A DNA stretch of 13,200 bases, from assembly GCA_002348825.1 (NCBI GenBank), contig DEBN01000135.1, forward strand, positions 1 through 13,200. The letters are read 5' to 3'. Positions 1 to 8,680 of the stretch are shown here, in pieces; the first letter of the stretch is position 1; each line of letters opens with the position of its first letter. The notes under the pieces were generated by a model that saw only the letters and a program-made list of their open reading frames with translations, was not told where the DNA came from and made no database searches. The DNA is from Gammaproteobacteria bacterium UBA2955. Lineage in GTDB: Bacteria; Pseudomonadota; Gammaproteobacteria; Pseudomonadales; Azotimanducaceae. A program made the position numbers and the translations under genes.

Positions 1-428
1 AGCATTTGCACCTGCTGCAGGTACAACGCTTCATCAAACACACCGTCTCGCCGGTAGGCCGGATTTTGCAAAAGCTCTCGGTTCACTGTTTCAGGCGAGA
101 CCTTGATATCAAGATTCGCCGCCGCTTGATAAAGCACCTGCCTATTTATCAGCTGGGAGAGTGAAAACTTCTGCAATTGCAGTCGATCAATATCATTTGG
201 GTCAAAATCGGGACCCATCTGCCCGAGTATACGGCGGCGTTCACGCTCGGTCTCAACCCCCAGCACCCTTTCCGTGATAGCGAAACTGCCGACCTCAGCG
301 ACCTCTGGGTCTCCAACCGAAAAGACGTTGGTCGCGCCAAAACCGAATAATACTAAAACTGCGATTATGGCGATGACCAACACCTTGAAGCCGGTGCTCT
401 GAGTTTGGTCGCGAAGCTGTTGCAACAT
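1..428 (-). CDS. ppiD: Periplasmic folding chaperone PpiD, N-terminal part (cut by window edge)
   Basis: PpiD is an inner-membrane-anchored periplasmic chaperone with a SurA-like N-terminal domain and a parvulin domain; it acts near the SecYEG exit on emerging outer-membrane and periplasmic proteins. Reading the minus strand from the ATG at 428 gives 142 uninterrupted codons to the window edge. Residues 1-12 are a short cytoplasmic stretch (MLQQLRDQTQST), about 13-33 form a single membrane anchor rich in V, L, I and F, and the rest matches the SurA_N/PpiD N-terminal domain, including QLINRQVLYQAA and the NPAYRRDGVFDEALY segment that parallels the E. coli protein's ATPAFQVDGKFDNSRY. The position just downstream of hupB is its usual one. 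The parvulin domain lies outside the window. The ribosome binding site is weak (GGA about 9 nt before the ATG). Identity is firm from both sequence and synteny. Confidence 0.88.
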   Translation of the reverse strand, partial: MLQQLRDQTQSTGFKVLVIAIIAVLVLFGFGATNVFSVGDPEVAEVGSFAITERVLGVETERERRRILGQMGPDFDPNDIDRLQLQKFSLSQLINRQVLYQAAANLDIKVSPETVNRELLQNPAYRRDGVFDEALYLQQVQM

Positions 429-483
429 CTGACTTGTCCGTATCTTTGTTATCGAAAAGAGCCGCGCTCGCTAGCACTGCGAA

Positions 484-489
484 ATTATA
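484..489 (-). promoter_or_regulatory. Candidate -10 box for ppiD
   Basis: The minus strand carries a perfect TATAAT here, 55 nt upstream of the ppiD ATG and just beyond the T-tract of the hupB terminator. No good -35 hexamer is seen 16-18 nt upstream, because that stretch is the terminator hairpin itself. It may therefore be a weak or activated promoter, or a chance match. Confidence 0.35.
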
Positions 490-495
490 GCGCCC

Positions 496-527
496 AAAAC
501 AAAAAGGGCGCGTATTTCGCGCCCTTT
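496..527 (-). terminator. Intrinsic terminator of hupB
   Basis: A perfect 10-bp stem (AAAGGGCGCG pairing with CGCGCCCTTT, 503-512 with 518-527) with a 5-nt loop is followed on the minus strand by TTTTTGTTTT, in part shared with the stem foot. It lies 18-50 nt beyond the hupB stop codon and should end the hupB transcript, separating it from ppiD. On the plus strand no T-run follows, so it is directional. Confidence 0.85.
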
Positions 528-544
528 CCATGCACTAATGAATC

Positions 545-817
545 CTAGTTTAAGGCGTCTTTCAGCGCCTTGCCCGGTTTAAAAGCGGGTACTTTCGCCG
601 CCGCAATTTGTATGGTCGCACCGGTTTTCGGGTTGCGTCCCGCGCGCGCTGCGCGCTCTCGCACCAGAAAAGTGCCAAACCCAACCAGCGAAACGCTCTC
701 GCCATTCTTAAGTGAGCCTGCCACCGCGTCAATGGTGGCTTCCAACGCTCTACTGGCTGCTGTTTTGGAAATATCTGCCGACTCGGCAATTTGATCGATT
801 AGTTCGCTTTTATTCAC
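545..817 (-). CDS. hupB: DNA-binding protein HU-beta
   Basis: HU is a small histone-like dimer that binds and bends DNA without strong sequence preference and shapes the nucleoid. The 90-residue product has the usual family length and follows E. coli HU-beta closely: MNKSELID at the N-terminus, the VGFGTF turn at 45-50, the DNA-binding arm around [13 protein letters not shown] (54-66) with the intercalating proline at P63, and the AAAKVPAF...GKALKDALN end. The start codon is GTG (815-817), supported by an AAGGGG ribosome binding site 5 nt upstream and by alignment of the first residues with the family. It lies 142 nt after lon, as in other gammaproteobacteria, with its own promoter-like sequence and a strong terminator, so it can be expressed independently of lon. 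Confidence 0.97.
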   Translation of the reverse strand: MNKSELIDQIAESADISKTAASRALEATIDAVAGSLKNGESVSLVGFGTFLVRERAARAGRNPKTGATIQIAAAKVPAFKPGKALKDALN

Positions 818-822
818 TTTAG

Positions 823-828
823 CCCCTT
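823..828 (-). promoter_or_regulatory. Ribosome binding site deciding the hupB GTG start
   Basis: The minus strand reads AAGGGG, then 5 nt, then GTG. It supports the non-ATG start, since no in-frame ATG lies nearby that would give the full HU N-terminus. Confidence 0.6.
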
Positions 829-913
829 AGCTGATGCGCTAGCCCGTCTTACTGAATCCCGCCCAAGACTTTGGCTCCGCTTATTGAAGAACAGACCCGC
901 AAGGGCCCTAGGT

Positions 914-942
914 TTTATACCAACACCCCTATGCGGACGCAA
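914..942 (-). promoter_or_regulatory. Candidate sigma-70 promoter for hupB
   Basis: On the minus strand TTGCGT (937-942) is followed after exactly 17 bp by TATAAA (914-919). The -10 matches 5 of 6 consensus bases, the -35 only 3 of 6. It lies in the lon-hupB intergenic region, about 97 nt before the hupB start. E. coli hupB is likewise transcribed from promoters between lon and hupB. It has not been tested here. Confidence 0.5.
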
Positions 943-959
943 GGTATTCCAGGGCTCTA

Positions 960-3419
960 TTAATGCGGGCTCAACGGCTGGGATTTGCTTTTTCTGCGAG
1001 TCTTTGCCGGAATCTGTGCTTCTTCTGTCAACCGACGGTTTTTTTTCACCAACGGCTTGGGCATTTCCTCCAGAGCAATATGCAGCACCTCTTCAATCCA
1101 ACTAACGGCATGGATCTGCAATTTGGACTTAACGTTGTCCGGAATTTCTTTCAAATCTTTTTCGTTCTCTGCTGGGATAATGACCTGCTTGACGCCGCCG
1201 CGATGGGCCGCCAAAAGCTTTTCTTTCAACCCGCCGATCGGTAACACCTGCCCACGCAGATTTATCTCCCCCGTCATAGCCACTTCAGCCTTGACCGGCA
1301 CGCCCGTGATCACAGAGATCATCGCCGTGCACATACCAATACCCGCACTTGGACCATCTTTAGGGGTTGCGCCTTCGGGCACATGAATGTGCAGATCAGA
1401 GGTTTCGAAGAATTCGTTATCAATGCCAAGCGATTCGCTGCGACTTCTAACAACCGTTAGCGCTGCCTGAATAGACTCCTGCATTACGTCACCAAGCGAT
1501 CCGGTTTTTATCTGCTTGCCCTTGCCCGGCATCGCAACTGCCTCAATGTTCAACAATTCGCCGCCAACTTGAGTCCAAGCCAGCCCAGTGACAATGCCTA
1601 TTTTATTGTCCGCTTCGGCGAGTCCATAGGTGAACTTTGCAACACCGTTGTAGTCTTCAAGATCTGCAGTCTTGACGACGACCGTTTTTCCTTTGGGCGC
1701 CTTCGAATTTTTGGCGTTCTTCTTCCCAGTCTGTTTAGTTACTGCATCTAAGGCCTGTTGCTTGACGACTTTTCGTGCGAGTTTGGCGATCTCGCGCTCT
1801 AGACCCCTGACACCGGCTTCTTTGGTGTAGTAGCGAATGAGGGCCAGCAACGCGTCGTCAGTAATCTCCAGCTCATTCTTCGCGAGACCGTTGTTAGCGA
1901 CTTGCTTAGGCACCAAATAACGTCGTGCAATATTGAGTTTTTCATCCTCGGTATAGCCCGGCAATCGAATAATCTCCATGCGATCCAACAAAGGCGCTGG
2001 GATATTCATCGAATTGGAAGTGCAAATGAAAAATACGTTCGACAGATCGTAATCAACCTCCAGGTAATGGTCATTGAACGAGTTATTCTGCTCTGGGTCC
2101 AAAACCTCTAAAAGTGCGCTGGCTGGATCACCACGCATGTCCATACCCATTTTGTCGATCTCATCCAGCAAAAATAAGGGGTTCACAACCGCAGTCTTAG
2201 CCATTTTCTGCAAAACTTTTCCGGGCATAGAGCCAATGTAGGTTCGTCTATGGCCGCGAATCTCAGCTTCGTCACGCACTCCACCGAGCGCCATACGCAC
2301 GAACTTGCGATTGGTTGCTCGAGCAATGCTTTCACCCAAGCTGGTTTTACCGACGCCAGGAGGACCCACCAGGCAGAGCACTGGCCCTTTCGAACGCTTA
2401 ACGCGGTTTTGCACCGCCAAATATTCGATTATCCGGTCTTTAACTTCCTCCAGACCATAATGATCTTCATCGAGAATGCGCTGCGCCGCCAGCAGATCTT
2501 TACGCACTCTGCTCTTCTTACTCCACGGAATGTTGACCATCCAATCGATAAAACTACGAACTACAGTAGCTTCCGCCGACATTGGCGCCATATTCTTCAG
2601 CTTATTCAGTTCGCTCTGGGCTTTCTCCTTGGCCTCTACCGGCATACCCAGCCCTTCAATCCGCTGCTGTAGATCGTCGACTTCGCTTTGCGAGTCGTCG
2701 CCCATCTCTTTCTGGATCGCCTTCATTTGCTCATTCAGATAGTAGTCGCGCTGACTTTGTTCCATCTGTTTCTTGACCCTTCCGCGAATGCGCTTTTCCA
2801 TTTCCTGAACGTCAATCTCGGCGTCCATCAACCCCAGCAAGAGTTCCATGCGCTTATTCGGCTCCAATATTTCTAAAATACGTTGCCGGTCTTCCAGTTC
2901 CAGAGAAATCTGTGCCGCTACGGTGTCCATCAAGCGTGACGGATCGTCAATACCAGAGAGCGAGGCCAGAACCTCCTGCGGAATCTTTTTATTGTTTTGA
3001 GCGAACTGCTCGAACTGAGACAACAGCGTGCGCACCAGAGCCTCTGCCTCGCGGCCATCCATAACCGCTTCTGTGCAGAACTCGACTTCTGCACGAATAT
3101 ATTCTTCAGCGAACTCAATGCTGGCGATTTCGGCTCGCTGACCGCCCTCAACCAGTACTTTCACGGTGCCATCGGGCAACTTAAGCAACTGCAATATGGT
3201 CGCAACGGTACCCAATGAATAGAGATCTTCAGCCTCTAAGTCGGTCTTGTCGGAATCTTTTTTTGCGATCAAAAAGATTTTTTTACTGTCGGCCATCGCG
3301 GCTTCGAGCGCTCGGATAGAACTCTCGGTTCCAACAAATAACGGGTGTACACCGTGGGGAAAGACCACCATGTCGCGCAAAGGCAGCACCGGCAGCAGTT
3401 CTAAGGGGGTTTTGGCCAT
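960..3419 (-). CDS. lon: ATP-dependent Lon protease
   Basis: Lon is a cytoplasmic hexameric AAA+ serine protease that degrades misfolded proteins and short-lived regulators. The 819-residue protein shows the LonA order: an N-terminal substrate-binding domain (LPVLPLRDMVVFPHG at about 9-23), a helical linker region to about 300, the AAA+ module with Walker A GPPGVGKT (352-359), Walker B FLLDEID (416-422), and the protease domain with the catalytic serine in PKDGPSAG (S691) and lysine K734 in GGLKEKLL, spaced 43 residues apart as in E. coli (S679/K722). A lysine-rich insertion (about 561-580) joins AAA+ and protease domains and a basic tail of about 30 residues extends the C-terminus, making it longer than the 784-residue E. 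coli enzyme. The ATG is preceded by a modest GAGAG ribosome binding site. It lies 111 nt after clpX. A clear sigma-32 heat-shock promoter was not seen. Confidence 0.98.
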   Translation of the reverse strand: MAKTPLELLPVLPLRDMVVFPHGVHPLFVGTESSIRALEAAMADSKKIFLIAKKDSDKTDLEAEDLYSLGTVATILQLLKLPDGTVKVLVEGGQRAEIASIEFAEEYIRAEVEFCTEAVMDGREAEALVRTLLSQFEQFAQNNKKIPQEVLASLSGIDDPSRLMDTVAAQISLELEDRQRILEILEPNKRMELLLGLMDAEIDVQEMEKRIRGRVKKQMEQSQRDYYLNEQMKAIQKEMGDDSQSEVDDLQQRIEGLGMPVEAKEKAQSELNKLKNMAPMSAEATVVRSFIDWMVNIPWSKKSRVRKDLLAAQRILDEDHYGLEEVKDRIIEYLAVQNRVKRSKGPVLCLVGPPGVGKTSLGESIARATNRKFVRMALGGVRDEAEIRGHRRTYIGSMPGKVLQKMAKTAVVNPLFLLDEIDKMGMDMRGDPASALLEVLDPEQNNSFNDHYLEVDYDLSNVFFICTSNSMNIPAPLLDRMEIIRLPGYTEDEKLNIARRYLVPKQVANNGLAKNELEITDDALLALIRYYTKEAGVRGLEREIAKLARKVVKQQALDAVTKQTGKKNAKNSKAPKGKTVVVKTADLEDYNGVAKFTYGLAEADNKIGIVTGLAWTQVGGELLNIEAVAMPGKGKQIKTGSLGDVMQESIQAALTVVRSRSESLGIDNEFFETSDLHIHVPEGATPKDGPSAGIGMCTAMISVITGVPVKAEVAMTGEINLRGQVLPIGGLKEKLLAAHRGGVKQVIIPAENEKDLKEIPDNVKSKLQIHAVSWIEEVLHIALEEMPKPLVKKNRRLTEEAQIPAKTRRKSKSQPLSPH

Positions 3420-3450
3420 ATTCGCTCTCGTTTGAGTAAAACTATGTCAG

Positions 3451-3473
3451 ACACCGAACCAACGGTTCCGTGT
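3451..3473 (-). other. Imperfect hairpin between clpX and lon
   Basis: Arms 3451-3460 and 3464-3473 pair at 9 of 10 positions around a 3-nt loop. On the minus strand the hairpin is followed only after 8 nt by TTTT, so it is a poor intrinsic terminator. It may attenuate read-through from clpX to lon or stabilise an mRNA end. Function is inference. Confidence 0.4.
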
Positions 3474-3530
3474 CATGAACAGGCCGCGCATGCGCACTGC
3501 AAAGTGCTCGCGCCACCGAGGCGACGATCG

Positions 3531-4811
3531 CTACTCTTCGGGCGCTGCTTTGGCCTTGTCTACGTTCTCATAGATGAGCATCGGTTCACTATCGCCTTTA
3601 ATCGCGCTTTCATCGATCACCACTTTGCTCACCGACTCGGACGACGGTAACTCATACATGGTGTCTAATAACACGGCTTCAAGTATGGAGCGTAACCCGC
3701 GTGCGCCAGTCTTGCGTTCTGTCGCTTTTTCCGCGACAGCGCGGAGCGCGTCCTCGCGAAAGTCCACCTCGACGCCTTCCATTTCAAAAAGTTTAGTGTA
3801 TTGCTTAGTTAGCGAGTTCTTTGGTTCAGTAAGAATGCGAATTAACGCGTCGTTATCGAGTTCACTGAGCGTTGCAACAACCGGCAGTCGACCAACGAAC
3901 TCCGGGATCAAGCCATACCTCACCAGATCCTCGGGCTCTACGGCCCGCAATGTTTCGCCGATGGTGCCGCGATCGGCCTCACTCTTAACCTCTGCACCAA
4001 AACCGATGCCAGATTTATCTGACCGATCGAGGATAACTCGATCAAGGCCGGCAAACGCTCCACCACAGATAAACAGAATTTTTGAAGTGTCGACCTGCAA
4101 AAACTCCTGCTGGGGATGTTTGCGACCGCCTTGGGGCGGAACCGAGGCGACAGTACCCTCGATTAGCTTCAACAGCGCCTGCTGCACACCCTCGCCGGAT
4201 ACGTCCCGAGTAATGGACGGGTTGTCAGACTTGCGCGAAATCTTGTCTATTTCATCAATATACACGATGCCTACTTGCGCACGATCGACGTCGTAATCAC
4301 ACTTCTGAAGCAACTTTTGAATGATGTTTTCCACATCTTCGCCAACGTATCCCGCTTCCGTGAGCGTGGTTGCATCAGCGATTGTAAACGGTACATCCAG
4401 CAACCTAGCGAGCGTTTCGGCGAGCAATGTTTTGCCACATCCAGTCGGCCCAATAAGCAGGATGTTCGACTTCGACAGTTCTACATCGTCTTTTTTCGCG
4501 CCATAGTTCAGCCGTTTGTAATGGTTGTAAACCGCAACGGACAGCACCTTTTTGGCATGTTCCTGACCGATAACATACTCGTCGAGAATTTTATTAATCT
4601 CGGTCGGCACGGGTAGTTTGTTGGACTCTGTCGACTCCGCCGATTCAGCCACTTCCTCGCGAATGATGTCGTTACATAATTCGACACATTCATCACAGAT
4701 AAATACTGAAGGGCCGGCGATGAGCTTACGTACTTCATGCTGACTCTTACCACAAAAAGAGCAATACAGCAGTTTGCCAGAGTCGTCGCTTTTGCCGCTA
4801 TCGTCGGACAT
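3531..4811 (-). CDS. clpX: ATP-dependent Clp protease ATP-binding subunit ClpX
   Basis: ClpX is the hexameric AAA+ unfoldase that recognises tagged proteins and feeds them into ClpP. The 426-residue protein has the usual length. Visible elements in order: N-terminal C4 zinc-binding domain (C17, C20, C39, C42), Walker A GPTGCGKT (121-128), pore-1 loop GYVG (154-157), Walker B VYIDEID (183-189), RKH loop (230-232), the IGF loop that docks on ClpP (269-271) and sensor 2 GARGLR (369-374). An AGAGGA ribosome binding site precedes the ATG. The gene lies 89 nt after clpP, consistent with co-transcription. The first 13 residues hold a direct repeat [12 protein letters not shown] before the zinc domain, absent from E. 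coli ClpX, which has a shorter leader. All residues needed for ATPase and ClpP contact are present. Confidence 0.98.
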   Translation of the reverse strand: MSDDSGKSDDSGKLLYCSFCGKSQHEVRKLIAGPSVFICDECVELCNDIIREEVAESAESTESNKLPVPTEINKILDEYVIGQEHAKKVLSVAVYNHYKRLNYGAKKDDVELSKSNILLIGPTGCGKTLLAETLARLLDVPFTIADATTLTEAGYVGEDVENIIQKLLQKCDYDVDRAQVGIVYIDEIDKISRKSDNPSITRDVSGEGVQQALLKLIEGTVASVPPQGGRKHPQQEFLQVDTSKILFICGGAFAGLDRVILDRSDKSGIGFGAEVKSEADRGTIGETLRAVEPEDLVRYGLIPEFVGRLPVVATLSELDNDALIRILTEPKNSLTKQYTKLFEMEGVEVDFREDALRAVAEKATERKTGARGLRSILEAVLLDTMYELPSSESVSKVVIDESAIKGDSEPMLIYENVDKAKAAPEE

Positions 4812-4900
4812 ATTTTCCTCTATCTAAAAATCTTTCGCATATCCACAACATGTAGATTGCGTAACCTCTGAGTGGATTGCAAGTCGCCGAGCGGCGTCCT

Positions 4901-5548
4901 TTATTCAGCTTTGGTCGCAAGTTCGCTACGTGTTTTCTGAACTTTGTCCACCAGACCATATTCCAGCGCCGCATCCGGGCTCATCCAAAAGTCGCGATCC
5001 GTGTCTTTTGCGACAGTCGCCTCATCCTTGCCTGTATGTTCTGCGATAAGCTTGTTCAAACGCTCGCGCATCAGCAATATTTCTTGCGCCTGTATTTCGA
5101 TGTCCGCCGCCACACCTCGGGAGCCGCCAGAGGGCTGATGCAACATCATGCGCGAGTTAGGTAGCGCATAACGCTTGCCTGCGGTGCCCGCGGCCAGCAA
5201 AAACGCCCCCATACTGGCCGCTTGACCGACGCACAACGTGCTCACGTCGGGACGAATAAACTGCATAGTATCGTAGATCGACATTCCTGCGGTCACCGAG
5301 CCGCCCGGAGAGTTAATGTATAGATGAATGTCCTTGTCTGGGTTTTCCGATTCCAGAAACAGCATCTGGGCCACAACTAAGTTGGCCATGTGATCTTCAA
5401 CCGGCCCGACTAAAAAAATAATGCGATCTTTCAGGAGGCGCGAGTAAATATCATACGCGCGTTCTCCGCGCGCTGTTTGTTCGACTACCATGGGCACCAT
5501 GCCCAGGTTGTTCACGGGCTGCGCTAATCGATCATAATCGTAAGACAT
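4901..5548 (-). CDS. clpP: ATP-dependent Clp protease proteolytic subunit ClpP
   Basis: ClpP forms a double heptameric barrel that degrades polypeptides delivered by ClpX or ClpA. The 215-residue product is of normal length. The catalytic triad is intact: S112 in [10 protein letters not shown]137 in MMLHQPSGG and D186 in DTDRDFWM, each one residue on from the E. coli precursor numbering (111/136/185). The N-terminus ([22 protein letters not shown]) matches the family around the propeptide cleavage area. The ATG is preceded by a TGAGGT ribosome binding site. It lies 88 nt downstream of tig and 89 nt upstream of clpX, so the three are probably one operon; no terminator was seen in either gap. 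Confidence 0.98.
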   Translation of the reverse strand: MSYDYDRLAQPVNNLGMVPMVVEQTARGERAYDIYSRLLKDRIIFLVGPVEDHMANLVVAQMLFLESENPDKDIHLYINSPGGSVTAGMSIYDTMQFIRPDVSTLCVGQAASMGAFLLAAGTAGKRYALPNSRMMLHQPSGGSRGVAADIEIQAQEILLMRERLNKLIAEHTGKDEATVAKDTDRDFWMSPDAALEYGLVDKVQKTRSELATKAE

Positions 5549-5636
5549 TCTTTTACCTCATTGTGGCGGTATCAAATCGCTGCATCATCTTTGCATGCCA
5601 AACAGCGAATGCTTGTTCAATGGTCCGAGGCTAAGC

Positions 5637-7007
5637 TTACTCTTTAGCCCCAACGGCTTCCGACTCTGCATCATCTGAGCCTGTCTCCGCTTCGGGATCG
5701 GCTATTGCGGCGCCACTCAAAACATCTGCATAGCTGGCGACGACTTCTTCAACCGTCGACTGGCTCAATATAAGGTCCACCACTTGATCTTCAAGTACGC
5801 CCATTTCAACATTCTGCATCTGCTCGGGATTGCTTCGGTACCAGTTGATGACTTGATCAGGCTCGTCATAGGGTTCCGAGATGATCTTGAGTTGCGCATC
5901 GACTAAGGCAGCGTCGGCCTGCATCTCGTGTTTAACGATAATTTCATTAACCAGTAAACCGACTTTTACCCGCTGTTCTGCTTGATCCTGAAACAGCGCA
6001 TCGGGCAGATCCAGTTGCGGTGCCTGACCCTGTGGCATTTGAAACTGGTTAAGCATTTGATCCTTCAAAGCCTGAATCTCTCGGCGCACCACATCATGAG
6101 GAATTAAAAACTCATGTATTTTAGATAAACCATCCATAACTTGTTGTTTAATTTGATTTTTCTTTGAAGATTCAAGTTCTCGCTGCATGTTCTTTTTAAT
6201 TTCTTCACGGAAGCTTGCCTCGCCGCCCTCGGTCACGCCAAATTTCTCAAAAAACTCATCGTTCAGCTCTGGCACAACGGCTTCACTGACCTCGTGCACA
6301 GTGACCAAAAATTGCAGCGTTTTATTCTGTAACTCTTCCGCTCGGTAATCTTCGGGGAAGGTGGCGTCGAAGGATTTTTCTTCCCCGGCAGCCATACCCA
6401 ATATCGCCTGATCGAAGTCCTCGATCATCTGCCCCTCGCCAACCTTAAAGGTAAAGCTCTCACCGCATGCCGAATCTATGCGCTCACCCTCTAGAGTACC
6501 CACAAAGTCGATCTTAAGTTGATCACCCGTTGCAGCGGCACGATCCGCCACTTCAAAGCTGGTGTGCTGCTCTTGCAGCTTGCCGATCATGGTCTCGACG
6601 TCGCCTTCGCCAATCTCTGCGCTCGGACGTTTGATACTGATTTTGCTGAAATCGGCGAGTTCGATGGTCGGATACACGTCAAAGGTCGCGGTAAACTCAA
6701 AATCCATGCCGGGGTCCATTTTCACCACATCCAATTTCGGCGATCCGGCGGGGTTCATTTGCTCCTGCTGAACCGCCTGCATAAAACTGCTTTGCATTAA
6801 TTCGCTAGCGACTTCTGCCCGAACGGCTGCACCATAACGACGCCGAACCTCTTTTAGTGGCACCTTACCGGCGCGAAACCCAGGGATATTTACCCGCCCG
6901 CGCGCCTCCTGCAGGCGCTGGGTAATTTGTGTTTCAAATTCTTCACTGCCGACGCCAATGGTTAAACGTCGCTCCAGACCTGTCATTGTTTCGATGGATA
7001 CATTCAT
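5637..7007 (-). CDS. tig: Trigger factor, ribosome-associated chaperone
   Basis: Trigger factor binds ribosomal protein uL23 at the exit tunnel and shields nascent chains. The 456-residue product has the three expected parts: an N-terminal ribosome-binding domain with the signature GFRAGKVP at 43-50, a peptidyl-prolyl isomerase domain of FKBP type (about 155-245, with GDQLKIDFVGTLEGE and IEDFDQAILGM), and a long helical C-terminal chaperone domain. It ends in an acidic, low-complexity tail (about 436-456). The FRK motif of E. coli reads FRA here, so one of the ribosome-contact lysines is absent while G, F, R and K48 are kept. The start gives MNVSIET, aligned with the E. coli MQVSVET; the ribosome binding site is weak and A-rich (CGAAAAAAAGC before ATG). 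It is the first gene of the tig-clpP-clpX-lon run. Confidence 0.97.
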   Translation of the reverse strand: MNVSIETMTGLERRLTIGVGSEEFETQITQRLQEARGRVNIPGFRAGKVPLKEVRRRYGAAVRAEVASELMQSSFMQAVQQEQMNPAGSPKLDVVKMDPGMDFEFTATFDVYPTIELADFSKISIKRPSAEIGEGDVETMIGKLQEQHTSFEVADRAAATGDQLKIDFVGTLEGERIDSACGESFTFKVGEGQMIEDFDQAILGMAAGEEKSFDATFPEDYRAEELQNKTLQFLVTVHEVSEAVVPELNDEFFEKFGVTEGGEASFREEIKKNMQRELESSKKNQIKQQVMDGLSKIHEFLIPHDVVRREIQALKDQMLNQFQMPQGQAPQLDLPDALFQDQAEQRVKVGLLVNEIIVKHEMQADAALVDAQLKIISEPYDEPDQVINWYRSNPEQMQNVEMGVLEDQVVDLILSQSTVEEVVASYADVLSGAAIADPEAETGSDDAESEAVGAKE

Positions 7008-7079
7008 GCTTTTTTTCGAGAGCTAATACCGTATAAAAAAGGCTTCCCTGATCATCGGGACGCCGGAATTGAGCGCGGC

Positions 7080-7085
7080 ATAATA
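7080..7085 (-). promoter_or_regulatory. Possible -10 box for tig
   Basis: The minus strand reads TATTAT about 73 nt before the tig start in the 140-bp gap behind the permease gene. It matches 5 of 6 bases of the sigma-70 -10 consensus, but no convincing -35 was found at 16-18 nt. A promoter must exist in or before this gap; this is the best candidate seen. Confidence 0.3.
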
Positions 7086-7147
7086 CACCAGCAACACCGG
7101 AAATGCTTGAGGGCTCGGCACTGAAATGTGAGCTCGATGGAGCAATG

Positions 7148-8680
7148 TTATAGAGGCGATTGGGTGCCCGCGCGCGCCTCTAGCGAGCGTCTGATTTCTC
7201 GATGCGTGGACTTATCCAGTCGATACCCCAGATAAACGAAGCCGGCGATTACGCCGCCAATCATGGCGAGCGGGCCGTCCACAACTCCCAATCGGAATAT
7301 GACGTCTTCAGCCACCTCTCCTGGCACAGAAGCGGGCGGGAGCTTGACGTAGACCTCCAACGCAAACCCCGCAACTACGTGCCCAACCGCATTCATGGCT
7401 TTCGCAAAAAAAGCCCGAGCAGAGTAGAAAATTCCTTCCAGCCTCAGTCCCGTATTGAGTTCGTGCTGGTCCGCAATATCTGCGAGCGCAGACATCACAC
7501 TGATGTTCAAAATCGCGCCGAAACCCGAGGAAAAGACCCCAAAAAATATGATCATGCCTACTAACGCCCAAGAAGAGTTGGCTGGGGCTAATCCAAGCAA
7601 CGTCAAATTCACAACCATCGACCAAAAAAAGCTCAGCCCTATGGCAGAAACGGCAATGGTTCGGCGTTTATCGAAGCGTTCATGAAGTCGCGCAGCCAAA
7701 AAGAAACCAAGATGTGTTCCAACTATGCTGCCGACGATCAACCACCCTATTTGATATGGTGTTAGCTCCCAGAAAAAAGTTCCCATAAAAATCGCGAGGG
7801 TTTCGTGTGTACCGATCGTTAAAGAAAGGAAAAACAGCCCTAGCAGGAGATACAAATAATTTTTGTTCCTCAGAACCGACCAAATATCGGAATACAGAGA
7901 AAGGAAAGAAAATGCCTTGCCATCCTCTATCCGGTTTTCCAGCAGCCTCGGAATCTGATCCCGGGTGCCCCAAGCGCATGCGAATATGGACACTAGGATG
8001 ATCGTGCAAGCCAGCAGAATAGTCCAAGTATATGCAGGGCGGTGAAGCTGACCGCCCTGATCTGCGAAGAAAAACCCAAAGATCACAAACCAGACCATCA
8101 CGTGCATCAGCATGCCGCCATACAGGGTAAACAGATTATTGAAGGACATAATGCGTGTGCGCTCGATATAGTCTGTCGAGAGCTCAGCGCCCAAAGCGAG
8201 GTGCGGCACAACGTAAAAAGTTTGAAATGTGCGCTGCAATACCGTGAAGACGAAAAGCCAGGCAAACAATAGTGATTGCGAGTCCACTACAAATGCCGGC
8301 GGGTGAAAAATCAGAAAGACGCAGAGCGCCAAGGGCGCTGGGGCGAGAAAAAGAAAAGGATGTCGCCTACCTAAACGTGATTTGAAACGGTCAGAGAAGG
8401 CGCCAATCAGTGGATCGGTTATGGCATCAGAAAAAATAGCCAGGCCTAGCGCTATGCTTGCCATGCCGGCTGGCAGACCCAAAATCTGTTGGTAGAAAAT
8501 TAAGAGGAGCGCGTTGAACGTCCACATTGATGCTGCTTCGCCGCCTGCGCCAGCACCGAAGAACATTTTGGTTCTTAACGGAACGCGACCATCTTCTCCG
8601 CGGTCGACCACTTCGCTAATGGTGCCATTCGAATCGTGTCCCGAATGCGCAGCGTTCTCCCCTGCGTTATGTTCGCTCAT
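7148..8680 (-). CDS. GPH-family (MelB-like) MFS cation symporter
   Basis: This is a 510-residue inner-membrane permease with about 12 hydrophobic helices between two cytoplasmic tails. It belongs to the glycoside-pentoside-hexuronide (MFS_2) branch of the major facilitator superfamily: the helix 2 to loop 2-3 signature SDAITDPLIG (84-93) followed by FSDRFKSRLGRRHP (95-108) is diagnostic. D85 and D89 correspond to the cation-site aspartates D55 and D59 of MelB. The second half carries the matching family segment ADIADQHELNTGLR (400-413). A strong GGAGGGGAG ribosome binding site precedes the ATG. The first 30 residues are polar and His/Asn/Glu rich. It lies 105 nt downstream of a crotonase gene on the same strand, so the pair may be co-transcribed. 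Known GPH members carry sugars, but relatives beside acyl-CoA genes may carry other organic acids; the substrate here is unknown. Confidence 0.9.
   Translation of the reverse strand: MSEHNAGENAAHSGHDSNGTISEVVDRGEDGRVPLRTKMFFGAGAGGEAASMWTFNALLLIFYQQILGLPAGMASIALGLAIFSDAITDPLIGAFSDRFKSRLGRRHPFLFLAPAPLALCVFLIFHPPAFVVDSQSLLFAWLFVFTVLQRTFQTFYVVPHLALGAELSTDYIERTRIMSFNNLFTLYGGMLMHVMVWFVIFGFFFADQGGQLHRPAYTWTILLACTIILVSIFACAWGTRDQIPRLLENRIEDGKAFSFLSLYSDIWSVLRNKNYLYLLLGLFFLSLTIGTHETLAIFMGTFFWELTPYQIGWLIVGSIVGTHLGFFLAARLHERFDKRRTIAVSAIGLSFFWSMVVNLTLLGLAPANSSWALVGMIIFFGVFSSGFGAILNISVMSALADIADQHELNTGLRLEGIFYSARAFFAKAMNAVGHVVAGFALEVYVKLPPASVPGEVAEDVIFRLGVVDGPLAMIGGVIAGFVYLGYRLDKSTHREIRRSLEARAGTQSPL

Noticed and set aside
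570..794. Plus-strand open frame opposite hupB
   Set aside because: It is the antisense shadow of the strongly conserved HU gene and has no recognisable family or ribosome binding site.
3574..4296. Long (240-codon) plus-strand open frame opposite clpX
   Set aside because: ClpX on the minus strand is certain over its full length; the antisense frame is Ser/Arg-rich low-complexity translation typical of a shadow.
4884..4897. Small GC hairpin at the clpP end as a terminator before clpX
   Set aside because: It has about a 5-bp stem, partly before the start of the intergenic gap, and no T-run on the minus strand.
7035..7060. TCCC...GGGA stem followed by T6 ahead of tig, a possible terminator of the permease gene
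   Set aside because: The stem is only 4 bp with an 8-nt loop, and 4 nt separate it from the T-run; too weak to call.
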